Positions 36,719 through 46,247 of a stretch of DNA of 64,000 nt are shown here, piece by piece (the stretch's first letter is position 1; the number at the start of each line of letters is the position of its first letter). The notes below the pieces were generated by a model that worked only from the letters and a program-made list of their open reading frames with translations, ran no database searches and was not told where the DNA came from. A program made the translations under genes and the position numbers. Source of the DNA: Scatosoma sp045576335 (GTDB taxonomy: Bacteria; Bacillota; Clostridia; Christensenellales; Borkfalkiaceae); contig JAZNGH010000013.1 in assembly GCA_045576335.1 (NCBI GenBank), forward strand, positions 1 to 64,000. The letters run 5' to 3'.

Positions 36719-38539
36719 TTATTTATTTACCCAAGAATTGTAGCTTGCTTCCCAAGCTTCTTTGTTATAAAGCTCGTACATACCACTAATAAACGTCGCT
36801 GCTGAAACCTTTGTCGTTCCGTTTTCCCCACAGTTGTCCCAGAAGTAGGCTTGAGCACTTTGCGAGTTAAAGCCGCTTTGCGTAGTTTTTGCAATGGAAG
36901 AACACAAATCCGCGCCGTAGCCCGTAATCTTCGACGTCAAATAGAATTCGTGAGGAATAAGATTTGCTCTCGAACCCGTAACGGTAATGCCCGTTTCATT
37001 CGTCATTTTGATTTTATAAGTGTTTTGCGCAAATTTACTCAACGTCGAAAGCTGCTCGTCGTCCAAATCGTAATCGTAAAGACGAGTAATACCCGTTGTC
37101 AAGGTGAAGGTTTCAAGTGCGGTTTCGGTGTGAGAAAATTGCAACCACAGTTCACACAAATCCTTAACCTTGGACTTATTGTTTACGAATAAGTCAACGC
37201 CTCTACTGTAATCCGCAACGGTACGTACGCTCGGGTCTTTTTGTCCTTCGATTTCGGGAAGAGGCAAAAATCTGAAATCACGGGTACCGTATCCCCCCGT
37301 ATAGCTGAAATTAGCACGGGTTTCGTTTTCCCACCATTCGCCCTCGTAAATCATTGCGATACGCTTTTGTCCTTGCTTTTGCAATTTACTTAAAACGAAT
37401 TGCTTTTGTGCTGCAATATAATCAAAAGTCGTAAGATGCGAGGTCTGGTCAAAATATTCGGGACTAAACAAGTCGCGATAGAACTGAACAAGCTTTTCTT
37501 TGCCAGGCTGATACATTAAAATCCAAGCGTTTTCGGGCGTAATTTCGGCAGTATAGCTTCCATCGCCGTTTACCGTTATCCATTCCTCGTTTTCGATGGT
37601 TGGATAATCCTGCTTAATCTTCGCCGCCGTTACGCCGTCAAACGTATAAACGCCGTCGTACGTATAGTTTAATTCGGCATTTTCGTATCCCTCGTATTGC
37701 GAAATAAACGCGTCCGTCAATCCGCCCCAATAACCGCTCGCCCCTTTTGCTCCCGTAAAAGGAATAATATTGAGAGCGACCAAACGGTCGAACAAGTCAA
37801 ATAATTCGTCTATGGTATCGGGCAAGCCGTCGATACCGCTGTAATCCAAAAGGTCATATTCCTCCAACAAATCGTGGTCATAAATAAAACCTGACAGCGA
37901 ATTTTCAAAAGGAAGCGCGTAATAGCCTTCGGCAACGTCGGGACTACCGTCCTTGTTGTAGTCTAATTCCTCGGCAGTCTTATAATATCCCGTTCTGTTA
38001 TATTCCACCATTTTATCTTGAAGGCTCATCGTAGGTGCTTCCGCGCCTTCTTTAAGCTTCAATTTGCCCGTTGCCGTATCAAATTCCATATCGGCAAGCT
38101 CGCCGTTTTCAAGATACACCTTTTGACAAACCGCATCGGTAATATTTGCAGAATATCCCTTTGAAATATACGGTGCGCCCGTATATACAGCCAAATAATA
38201 GATATCCTCCATATCGTCCGAACCAAGTGAAATCGCTTGTTGAACGGACTCGGTCGCAAACTGCTTCTTTTGCGGGTTGATTTTGGTGTGAACGCCCAAT
38301 TCCCCGTTTACGAAGCTAACGTTCGCAAAGGTTTTGTCAAATTCAAGGGCGACCTTTTCAATCCAGTCGTGTCCCAAGCCACCGTCAAAAACGCCTATAT
38401 GTAATTCCGTTTCGTTACCCGTGTATTTGAAGTCGCCGTTGGTATTACCTCCGTTACCCGTATCACAAGCAGCCAGATTAGGCAAAAGCATTGCCGCACC
38501 CATAATCAAAGACGTCACTTTTAAGCCAAACTTTCTCAT
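36719..38539 (-). CDS. ABC transporter solute-binding lipoprotein (locus 2)
   Basis: 606 residues. Lipoprotein signal with lipobox NLAAC (Cys about 25) and a Gly/Asn linker, then a family 1 extracellular solute-binding fold ('ETELHIGVFDGGLGHDWIEKVALEF', 'YALPFENSLSGFIYDHDLLEEYDL'). Like its locus 1 counterpart it is larger than typical, which suggests a bulky saccharide ligand. The gene follows the surface protein by one base and leads directly into the permeases. AAGGAG precedes the ATG. Confidence 0.9.
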   Translation of the reverse strand: MRKFGLKVTSLIMGAAMLLPNLAACDTGNGGNTNGDFKYTGNETELHIGVFDGGLGHDWIEKVALEFDKTFANVSFVNGELGVHTKINPQKKQFATESVQQAISLGSDDMEDIYYLAVYTGAPYISKGYSANITDAVCQKVYLENGELADMEFDTATGKLKLKEGAEAPTMSLQDKMVEYNRTGYYKTAEELDYNKDGSPDVAEGYYALPFENSLSGFIYDHDLLEEYDLLDYSGIDGLPDTIDELFDLFDRLVALNIIPFTGAKGASGYWGGLTDAFISQYEGYENAELNYTYDGVYTFDGVTAAKIKQDYPTIENEEWITVNGDGSYTAEITPENAWILMYQPGKEKLVQFYRDLFSPEYFDQTSHLTTFDYIAAQKQFVLSKLQKQGQKRIAMIYEGEWWENETRANFSYTGGYGTRDFRFLPLPEIEGQKDPSVRTVADYSRGVDLFVNNKSKVKDLCELWLQFSHTETALETFTLTTGITRLYDYDLDDEQLSTLSKFAQNTYKIKMTNETGITVTGSRANLIPHEFYLTSKITGYGADLCSSIAKTTQSGFNSQSAQAYFWDNCGENGTTKVSAATFISGMYELYNKEAWEASYNSWVNK

Positions 38540-38540
38540 T

Positions 38541-41500
38541 TTATTCGTTCTCCTTTTTTTTCAGTAATAATATCGTCATAGCAAGCCCCGCGATAATGCA
38601 AACGCCAGCCCCACCTATACTGGAATCGCACGATCCGCAAGACGCGCTGCCGATTTCCTCACCCTTCACAAGCACCTCAAAGGTGACAAAGTTTTCATTT
38701 CCCGCGCTGTCCGTTGCCGTGTACTTAATCGCATAAATACCCGAGGAAGTAGGTACAAACGAAGCCTCGGCAACCAATTCGCCGTCCTTGAATACTTCGA
38801 TTTTTGCGGTAAGGTTTTCGTCGGCGTTATCCGTAACGGTTGCAGTTGGCAATACCAATTCTTGCCCTACTTCAAGCGTCGTCACGGTAAAATCAACCGA
38901 AATAACGGGCTTCTCCGTATCTTCAACACAGTTGATTATACGCTTCAAGGACGCGGTTTGTCCGTATTCGTCCGTGGCGTAATATACGACGACGTACTCG
39001 CCCATTTCCGTCAATTTGAAGGCTCCGTTCTCTACCTCGATTTGTGTTCCGTCCAAGGTCACCGAAACCTTATAATCGATAGACGAACTGCCGCTTAAAG
39101 CCGTTGCCGTTGGAAGCGTTATTTTATCGTTGACGTAGGCTTGCTCCTGCAACGCTCCGTTAAGCGTAATAGAAGGCGCGCTCGGAATATACTTGACGCT
39201 ACGCGTGAGCGTCGCCGTGTTATTCGACGTATCGCTTACCGTATATTCAATCGTGTAAAATCCGTATAAATCCTCGTCGAATACAAAATCCGCCAAGCTG
39301 ATAAACTCGTTCGCTTCGGGAACTTTGATACGTACGGAAATATTTTCCGCGCCCAAGCGACCGCACGCCTTATCGTCGGCAATTACGTCGCTAACGGCAA
39401 CGCTCACGGTTTCGCCGCGCTTTATAACGGAAATACTCTCAATACCGTCGTTAAAGTACACCTGCGGCGGCAAAGCGTCAATCCATTTCGCCGTTAAGAC
39501 GATATCGCCCATTGACACGTTCAAAGCGGTAACCTCTTGACTGTTTTCATCGTACCAGCCACCGAAATCCCAGCCCTCTGCCCTATAACAGCTGGGCAGT
39601 TCGCTCGGCAGAGCGTGCTCTGAATAATACATATCTTCTATCTCTTGCCCGCCGTTTTCGTCAAAATCGACCTTATACGAGCTTTCGACCTCGATAGCCA
39701 CAGCAAAGGGCGCGCAGACCGTCTTGCCGTACTTTTTGGAAATAAAATATCCCGTAAACGTACCGATTTCGGACAAGCCGTCCTCGCAATCAAAGTACAC
39801 GTTATCAGCGTCCTCGTCCATATAGATTACGGTACTGGGCGCGTAAGGATAACGCACGGCATATCTAACGTCCTCGACCTTTACGTATTGCTCCGCATTG
39901 TGCTGTGCGACGTACAAACGCTCGTCCTGCTCGCTGTACGCGTCGGAAAACGCGACGACGTCAAGGCTCATGTCCAGCCCGATATTTTTATCGAGCGAAA
40001 CGCCGTTAATGGAACAAACCACGATGTCGGGAGCGTCCGAGAACTTACCCCCTTGTCTGTTCGTTTTATCCTTTTCAACGGTAACTTTATATCCGTTTTC
40101 CATTGCGGCTTTTACCGCGGCGTTTTGTCCGTTCGAACAATCTATCTCACCGATAGACAACTCTCCCGCTCCGCCAAAGGTGACCTTTGCGTATAACTTT
40201 TCCGCTGTTTCGTCGTAATCAAATACAAGCTTACCTGCCGTCGACTGTCCGTCAACGACGTTGGTCGGCAGAATATTTTGCCACTTCCACACGGGCGTAT
40301 TACCGTGTGCAGGCCAGTTTTCCGTAGAGTCGCCTTGGTTGGGAAGCTCCACCGAGCTGTCCGTCGGCCACGTGTAAAGCTCCGTATACGACGAAGCTAT
40401 GCGCGTGGTATACGTACCGTTATAATAGAAGTATCCCATACCGCCTTGGGCGTGCGCGTATTGATAAGACGTTCTGCCGATATGGAACAATTCGTTGCCG
40501 TCGAGGTCGTAGACCTTAAACAGAGCAAAGCCCTGATTTCCCGCACCCGAAAAGATATATTCCATTTCGAAATCGCCCTTGTAAACGCCGAAAAGCTCTG
40601 CCTTCGCCGTCAACGCGGTCGTGCCGGTTTTTAACGGAATCAAAAGCCCTTTTACCTCGTGCTTGTTTCCTTCCGTTTGTCCGTAATCGTAAAACTCGTA
40701 GCTAACACTGCTAACGTCCATATCCTCGGAAACGATCACGTCGGCAAGCTCTTGCGCGGGCAAAATCAAAAGCGTATATTCCTTGCTGTATTCGCCGTGC
40801 GAAACGGTTACGGCGTGTTCACCCACCTCGTAATCGGTAATATCCTCAATGCCCGTAAAGGTTTCGACCAGCGCGCCGCCGATATAATAATTATCCGATA
40901 AAACTTTCTTTGCGGTAAGATAGAAGTCGCCGACCTCTACACCGTAAGGAACCTTCAATGCGGGTTTGCCGTCAAGCTCGAACTCGTCTTGATGCTTAAT
41001 CCCCTCTATTTCCTGCTTTTCAACGGTAATAAACTCGTCCGCAAGCGAAATGCCGTTGATATCGAGGAGAATAAAGTTCATTGCTGTAAAATTCGTGTGC
41101 ACGGTCGTTAAGGGACTATCCACTTCAAACGCTACTCTATACCCGTTTTCCATTGCGGCTTTTACGGCGGCGTTCTGCCCGTTGGAGCAATCGATTTCGC
41201 CGATAGCAAGGTCAACCGTTTTGTACACGGTAGCCCCTTTCGCGTTCGTTTCCGTATTCGTGCTGTCAACAAACGTCGTCTTTGCCGTCAATTTTTGAGC
41301 GGTTGCGTCCCAGTCAAAGATTACGTTACCGATACCCGCGTGAGAATTTGCACATACGGTGTTGGGAAGTACGCCCTCCGCATTAAAGCCGCCGAGCGCC
41401 TCCCAAGCATTATCTGCATTGTTGGGATCGCCGCTCAACGCGGTAATGCCCTTCGTGGAATTTTGTCTTGTCGTATACGTGCCGTTATATTCAAAGTACG

Positions 41501-41957
41501 CAACGCCGCCACCGAACGCCCAACCGTTATACTGATACTGTCTTCTTGCAACGGCAAACAGCTCGTTGCCCTCCAAATCGTATACCTTAATGAACGTCCA
41601 GCAATTACGCGAATTCGTAGAATCGCTGGTATAGCGCAACGAAAAGTCGTCGGTAAACACGCCCGCGAGAGCCGCTTTTTCCGTTTTACTCTCTTCAAAC
41701 GCGAGCTTTATACCCGCATAAGCCTGTTCCGTCGTAGCGTCTTGCGTATTGTTTTCGTTATGTTGATAGGTCGTGCCCGTTACTCTCGTAACCACACAAG
41801 TTTCGTCTTCAATTATGTTTAACGCGTCGAGCTGTTCTTGCGACGTCGTAGCACCCGCAAGGGTGTGCGGGAAGCCTATAAAGGCTGCCCCGCACGTTAC
41901 AATACTTGCAAGTAAACATAAAAGGACAATTTTAATTTTTGCTATTGTCGTTTTCAT
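38541..41957 (-). CDS. Cell-surface protein: sandwich repeats, InlB-type repeat, Ig domains, C-terminal anchor
   Basis: 1,138 residues. Sec signal peptide (about 1-35). Two copies of a sandwich domain (about 45-330 and 415-690) share 'YDL(E/D)GNELF', 'FDYDETAEKLYAK', 'IGEIDCSNGQNAAVKAAMENGY' and 'INGVSL'. A Listeria-Bacteroides (InlB B-type) repeat follows at about 770-835 ('VDFDENGGQ', 'GWDFGGWYDE', 'LTAKW'), then about three Ig-like domains ('GEYVVVYYATDEYGQ', 'GIYAIKYTATDSAGN'). The C-terminus is a short Cys/Gly/Ser motif (SCGSCDSSIGG), a hydrophobic helix and a basic tail (LLKKKENE), which looks like a membrane anchor although no LPXTG is present. Probable glycan-binding or adhesion role. 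Confidence 0.8.
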   Translation of the reverse strand: MKTTIAKIKIVLLCLLASIVTCGAAFIGFPHTLAGATTSQEQLDALNIIEDETCVVTRVTGTTYQHNENNTQDATTEQAYAGIKLAFEESKTEKAALAGVFTDDFSLRYTSDSTNSRNCWTFIKVYDLEGNELFAVARRQYQYNGWAFGGGVAYFEYNGTYTTRQNSTKGITALSGDPNNADNAWEALGGFNAEGVLPNTVCANSHAGIGNVIFDWDATAQKLTAKTTFVDSTNTETNAKGATVYKTVDLAIGEIDCSNGQNAAVKAAMENGYRVAFEVDSPLTTVHTNFTAMNFILLDINGISLADEFITVEKQEIEGIKHQDEFELDGKPALKVPYGVEVGDFYLTAKKVLSDNYYIGGALVETFTGIEDITDYEVGEHAVTVSHGEYSKEYTLLILPAQELADVIVSEDMDVSSVSYEFYDYGQTEGNKHEVKGLLIPLKTGTTALTAKAELFGVYKGDFEMEYIFSGAGNQGFALFKVYDLDGNELFHIGRTSYQYAHAQGGMGYFYYNGTYTTRIASSYTELYTWPTDSSVELPNQGDSTENWPAHGNTPVWKWQNILPTNVVDGQSTAGKLVFDYDETAEKLYAKVTFGGAGELSIGEIDCSNGQNAAVKAAMENGYKVTVEKDKTNRQGGKFSDAPDIVVCSINGVSLDKNIGLDMSLDVVAFSDAYSEQDERLYVAQHNAEQYVKVEDVRYAVRYPYAPSTVIYMDEDADNVYFDCEDGLSEIGTFTGYFISKKYGKTVCAPFAVAIEVESSYKVDFDENGGQEIEDMYYSEHALPSELPSCYRAEGWDFGGWYDENSQEVTALNVSMGDIVLTAKWIDALPPQVYFNDGIESISVIKRGETVSVAVSDVIADDKACGRLGAENISVRIKVPEANEFISLADFVFDEDLYGFYTIEYTVSDTSNNTATLTRSVKYIPSAPSITLNGALQEQAYVNDKITLPTATALSGSSSIDYKVSVTLDGTQIEVENGAFKLTEMGEYVVVYYATDEYGQTASLKRIINCVEDTEKPVISVDFTVTTLEVGQELVLPTATVTDNADENLTAKIEVFKDGELVAEASFVPTSSGIYAIKYTATDSAGNENFVTFEVLVKGEEIGSASCGSCDSSIGGAGVCIIAGLAMTILLLKKKENE

Positions 41958-41982
41958 TTTACCCTCGTTAGTATTTGGTAAT

Positions 41983-42114
41983 TTAGTTCTCTAACCACCA
42001 TTTATTCTGTGGATCGTATATATCGCCGCTAACTTCTTCCGTCGAAGTCATAATAATGTCCGTCGGCTCATACTTAACAATTTTAATCGTTAATGCGTCA
42101 TATAACTTTTTCAT
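41983..42114 (-). CDS. 43-residue peptide between two surface-protein genes
   Basis: ATG at 42114 preceded by AGGAGGAG at good spacing; TAA at 41983-41985. The peptide begins MKKLYDALTIKIVKYEPTDI, has an 'MTS' triplet after it, and ends acidic and aromatic (NKWWLEN). No signal peptide or membrane helix. Gaps to both neighbours are 15 and 25 nt, as elsewhere in the operon, so it is co-transcribed. Function unknown. Short clostridial peptides with a 'K.E.PE...V.Y.....DII/VI.TS' pattern are known to me as uncharacterised proteins, and this resembles them loosely. The strong ribosome site argues for real translation. Confidence 0.65.
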   Translation of the reverse strand: MKKLYDALTIKIVKYEPTDIIMTSTEEVSGDIYDPQNKWWLEN

Positions 42115-42129
42115 CTTTATAACTCCTCC

Positions 42130-45100
42130 TTATGCCTTTACAAAATAGTATGCAAGCGTGAAGCTAACGTCGCCTTCCGTGGGAATAACTCCCGTAAGAA
42201 CGCTGCCATCGTAGCTCGCGTCAAACGTATACCCTTCGATTGCCAGCTCGGGCGCGAATACTTCGCAACCTACGTAGCCGTAAATCGTCTTGGTTTCGTA
42301 CGCCGTCGCTACGTCGCCGTCTACCGTGTAATAGGTAACGGAAACCGCTTTAACCGTCGTGATATAGTTAGCCTCAATCCAACCCTTCTCATCGGTGCCG
42401 ACAAGGTCGGATTCCATAGCCGCCAAAGCAACCTCGTAAATGGAACGCGTGTTGTTGCTTACGTCGCCCTCGTAATATTCCGCCATTTTGTAGCCTACCG
42501 TTCCGTCAGCCATTTCGTATTTGATATAGCCCAAGCCAACGAACTGTCTGGTTACGTTTTCTTTCTTGATATCAATCATAGAGCCTCTGAAACACCACGT
42601 TTCAAGCTCGTCGTCGTAAACGAGTTCGTCGGAGGTAAGATTTACAACTTGGGTCTTATTGCCCGTATATTCGCCGTAAACGCCGTCAACCTTTTCTGCC
42701 CAACCGTATACAGCGGTGCTTTCGTCAAACAAATTCGCAACGGTAAGCGCGTTTTCCGCAACGTAATCAGCGGGCGCAATGATAATACCGTAAGAAACGT
42801 TCTTGTACAATTTTCCGTCGCCTACGTTTGCATAAAGCATATCGTAGTACGCGTCTTGAAGCGTCATAATATAACGGATACCGTTATTTTCTGCCGACGA
42901 GCCCGTGCAACGGATCGCCGCACCCTTCGTCATTGCCAACGAAATCGCGTCTACGGGCGATTGCACGACGATCGTATACGTTTCCTGATATCCGTTGTAG
43001 GTCACGGTTTCTTCATACTCGCCTACCGCCTTCGTCGAATAATCGGTTGCAAGCGCGAACGCTTGGGTCTCGTATTCTACCAACCAGTTGGTATTAGCAA
43101 CTTTTCTGTATTTTACGAACGTGAAATTGGGAACGGCGTTGCCGTACGTAACCGTAATCACGTTTTCCTTCGCCGCAGCGTTGACGATATCCGCTACCAA
43201 ATCCGCTTCTTCCACCGAGGAAGCAACGTAATCATCTGCCAGCGAAACGCCGTTGATATCGAGAACGATAAGGTCCATCGGATAGCCTTTGTTGATGGGC
43301 GAATCCGCCTCCAAGCTTACCTTATACCCGTTTTCCATCGCGAGCTTCACCGCCGCGTTTTGCCCGTTGGAGCAATCGATTTCGCCAATCGTGCGCTCTT
43401 CCGTCCCGTAAACCGAAACACCATTTTCATTCGTAACGATATTGCTCGTATACGTAAGCTTTACCGCCAATTTTTCCGTCGTCGCATCCCAATCAAAGAT
43501 TACCTTACCGATATTCGCGGGATTGTTCGTACTGTCCGTACCGGGGAGCACACCCTGTCCGTTATTACCGCCACAATCAGTTTCCCAATTAACAAGATTG
43601 TCTCCAGCGGCGTTAATCGTGTTAGGGTCAGTCTTTAATACCGTCAACTTAGTTCCCACCAACGTGGTATACGTACCGTTATATTCGAAATACGCAATAC
43701 CGCCGCCTTGATTATAACCATTGTACTGATACTGTCTTCTGGCTACGGAAAACAGTTCGTTACCGCTTAAATCGTATGCCTTGATAAATGCGTATTCGTT
43801 CGCAGCAAACGTCGAGTCGGTAGTATAGCTCATCGAAAAGTCGTCGGTGAACACGTCTGCAATGGTCGTCTTTGCTTTCAGTCCTCCCGAACCGTCAAGG
43901 TCGACCTTTACGCCCGTATACGGCAATGCCGCACCCGCGTTGGGAGCACTCCGAGCATAACCGCTGTAATTTTGATAGGTCGTACCCGAAACCTTCGTAA
44001 TCGCACTGTTGTATTCGTTCTCGAACAAATCCAAAACGGCAAGACTGCTTTCGACGTTGACCGTGTACGCCTTGCTTACGCCCTCGTAGGAAACGGTGAT
44101 ATCGTAGCTGCCTACTTCCTTTTCGGCAAAAAGCTCGGAATGAGCAAAGCTATCTCCCGCGATTTCTCCAAATGCGTGATTATCCGAAAGATACGCCGTT
44201 TCTACCGTATTAAAGGCATTCAGCTCCTCACCTTGTACAAGCGTTATGTAGTTTACGCCGTCCTCTTGATATTCGCCGTCGTACGTAATCCCCGACACCT
44301 CGCTTTTCGCTATCGCAACCGTTTCACCTGCAAGCGAAACACCGTTGATATCGAGAAGGATAAAGTTCATTGCGGAGTTGTTACCACTATCGACACTTGT
44401 GGCGGTGCTGTTTACTTCAAAGCCTACCTTATATCCGCCTTCCATAGCGGATTTTACCGCGGCGTTTTGATTATTCGAGCAGTCGATTTCGCCAATCGTA
44501 CGCTCTACTGTTTGCCAAACCGTAACGCCGTTGTCATTCGTCGTAACGTTGTCTCCAGCCAAACGGTACGTAAGCTTTACAGCTAATTTTTCCGTAGCCG
44601 CGTCCCAATCGAAGATTACCTTACCGATACCAGCGGGACTTTGAGCACAGACCGTATTAGGAAGCACACATTGATAGTTGGTACCGCCCACGCTTGCGTT
44701 TTCAATATAATTTGAAACACCTGTCGCGTTGGGGTCGTCTGTCAATTTGGTGTACGCCCCATTCTTGTCGTATCGAATCGACGTATACACATTCTCTTCC
44801 GTAACCGTGTCATAATATGCAAAGTACGCCGCACCCATACCAAAACTTGCCATTCCGTTATAGTGCCACTGTGATCTGCCGACGGCAAACAGCTCGTTAC
44901 CCTCCAAGTCGTAAGCTTTGATAAACGACCATTTGTTTTTCGTATTCGTAGAATCGGTGGTGTAGCTCATCGAAAAGTCGTCGGTGAACACGCCCGCAAG
45001 GGTCGCCTTCGCCGAATTCGTATTTTGAAGGTCTACCTTTACGCCCGTATACGGCAATGCCGTCTTCTCCTTGACGTCGCTGGTCGCGCTTGCAAACCCG

Positions 45101-45291
45101 CTGAAATCTTGATAGGTCGTACCCGATACTTGTGAAATCGTACGGTCCGAGCTTTCAATTACGCTTAAAACGGGTACGGTCCCTTCGGCGACCGTCGGGG
45201 TGGTTGAACCGACAAGCAACGCGCCGCATGTTGCCGTACAACATACTGACGCAAGAATACTTACGATTCGGGTTTTGAAACTTTTGTTCAT
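42130..45291 (-). CDS. Secreted protein with two sandwich repeats and a MucBP-like C-terminus
   Basis: 1,053 residues. Sec signal peptide (about 1-35). Two long repeats (about 45-330 and 435-700), each opening with 'SGTTYQ' and carrying 'DDFSMSYTTDST', 'AYDL(E/S)GNELF', 'KVIFDWDA(A/T)TEKLAVKLTY', 'GEIDCSN.QNAAVK' and 'LLDINGVSLA' or 'VLDINGVSLA'. Then a region of about 790-980 seen in other clostridial surface proteins ('GIRYIMTL', 'YGIIIAP'). The last 75 residues ('VSVTYYTVDGDVATAYETK', 'GYTFDASYDG') resemble a MucBP/MucBP-like fold. No anchor motif. Probably binds host or dietary glycans. Confidence 0.78.
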   Translation of the reverse strand: MNKSFKTRIVSILASVCCTATCGALLVGSTTPTVAEGTVPVLSVIESSDRTISQVSGTTYQDFSGFASATSDVKEKTALPYTGVKVDLQNTNSAKATLAGVFTDDFSMSYTTDSTNTKNKWSFIKAYDLEGNELFAVGRSQWHYNGMASFGMGAAYFAYYDTVTEENVYTSIRYDKNGAYTKLTDDPNATGVSNYIENASVGGTNYQCVLPNTVCAQSPAGIGKVIFDWDAATEKLAVKLTYRLAGDNVTTNDNGVTVWQTVERTIGEIDCSNNQNAAVKSAMEGGYKVGFEVNSTATSVDSGNNSAMNFILLDINGVSLAGETVAIAKSEVSGITYDGEYQEDGVNYITLVQGEELNAFNTVETAYLSDNHAFGEIAGDSFAHSELFAEKEVGSYDITVSYEGVSKAYTVNVESSLAVLDLFENEYNSAITKVSGTTYQNYSGYARSAPNAGAALPYTGVKVDLDGSGGLKAKTTIADVFTDDFSMSYTTDSTFAANEYAFIKAYDLSGNELFSVARRQYQYNGYNQGGGIAYFEYNGTYTTLVGTKLTVLKTDPNTINAAGDNLVNWETDCGGNNGQGVLPGTDSTNNPANIGKVIFDWDATTEKLAVKLTYTSNIVTNENGVSVYGTEERTIGEIDCSNGQNAAVKLAMENGYKVSLEADSPINKGYPMDLIVLDINGVSLADDYVASSVEEADLVADIVNAAAKENVITVTYGNAVPNFTFVKYRKVANTNWLVEYETQAFALATDYSTKAVGEYEETVTYNGYQETYTIVVQSPVDAISLAMTKGAAIRCTGSSAENNGIRYIMTLQDAYYDMLYANVGDGKLYKNVSYGIIIAPADYVAENALTVANLFDESTAVYGWAEKVDGVYGEYTGNKTQVVNLTSDELVYDDELETWCFRGSMIDIKKENVTRQFVGLGYIKYEMADGTVGYKMAEYYEGDVSNNTRSIYEVALAAMESDLVGTDEKGWIEANYITTVKAVSVTYYTVDGDVATAYETKTIYGYVGCEVFAPELAIEGYTFDASYDGSVLTGVIPTEGDVSFTLAYYFVKA

Positions 45292-45320
45292 TCTAAAATC
45301 CTCCTTAAAGATTTTTTTAT

Positions 45321-46247
45321 TTATATCTCACTTTTATTGAGTGAAATATCGTTCAATGATAATAATAAAACGCTATGGGCGTAGCCCGTATACACGCCTC
45401 TGCCCGTGGCAGCATTTCTATACGGCACGATACGCCGTACCTTGATTTTGAAGCCGTCCTTTATTTCCTTTGCGGACATTTCGCCGATAATTTGCGGTTC
45501 TTTCTCGCCGTATACCGTCGCTCTTACCGTCAATACGTCGCCCTCGACGTTGAAATACAAGCTGCCCTTTGTATCGTCGCGTGTGTTGGGAAGTATGCCC
45601 GTAAAGGTAACGGTATTTTGTGCGTCAAAGAAGGGGGTTTGCTTTGTTCCGTCCTCTAATTCCAGCGTTAATAGCTCCGTTATATCAACCAGCTTGGTAA
45701 AACGGCCGTTGGGTATCATATATTTATCGCTTGCCGCGTCGTATACGTAGCCCGTGCCCGATTTAGGACCTGCAAGATATCCGTTGCCGCCGTGGTGCAT
45801 TCTTCCTACGTACCCTATCTCGTCGCCGCTTAACGTCGTTATGCAAAACGCCGTTATGCCCCATACGCTCCAAACCGCGGATTCAAATTCAACGTCGTAG
45901 GGAAGCAGATAATCAAACTTTGCGTTGTCCTTGAAGGTCACGCCGATATCCGCATAGTAGTCCTTCACGTACGCGCTGCCGTCGTTGTTGCTTATCAAAA
46001 GACCCGTATTTTCGGCGTTGCCGTTATATTCGTAAGCTTCTACCACCCTACCGTTGTAGCTGTCCACGATATCGCTCGCCGTCGTATACGCATTCGCCCA
46101 AGCCTTGTCGTAACTGACCGCGCTTTGGTTACTGTTATTCGTCGGCGTAAGCGCACAACCGCTCGCGCCTACGGCGAGCGCGAGGCTCAACGCTACGGAT
46201 ACGATTTTTCTACGGGCGTTTATTTTACGCTTTGTTTTTTCCGTCAT
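45321..46247 (-). CDS. Lipoprotein with a single sandwich domain
   Basis: 308 residues. Basic N-terminus and lipoprotein signal with lipobox GASGC (Cys about 31). The mature part looks like one diverged copy of the sandwich domain repeated in the next two surface proteins ('GILPNTRDDTKGSLYFNVEGD', 'IIGEMSAKEIKDGFKIKVR', 'LLSLNDISL'). Its start overlaps the end of the AraC gene by 23 nt, with AGGAGAG inside that gene, so expression is probably coupled to the regulator. Possible role: membrane-held glycan sensor or capture protein. Confidence 0.75.
   Translation of the reverse strand: MTEKTKRKINARRKIVSVALSLALAVGASGCALTPTNNSNQSAVSYDKAWANAYTTASDIVDSYNGRVVEAYEYNGNAENTGLLISNNDGSAYVKDYYADIGVTFKDNAKFDYLLPYDVEFESAVWSVWGITAFCITTLSGDEIGYVGRMHHGGNGYLAGPKSGTGYVYDAASDKYMIPNGRFTKLVDITELLTLELEDGTKQTPFFDAQNTVTFTGILPNTRDDTKGSLYFNVEGDVLTVRATVYGEKEPQIIGEMSAKEIKDGFKIKVRRIVPYRNAATGRGVYTGYAHSVLLLSLNDISLNKSEI

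Noticed and set aside
38541..41957. LPXTG-type sortase signal
   Set aside because: No LPXTG-like motif precedes the C-terminal helix; only a Cys/Gly/Ser motif is present.
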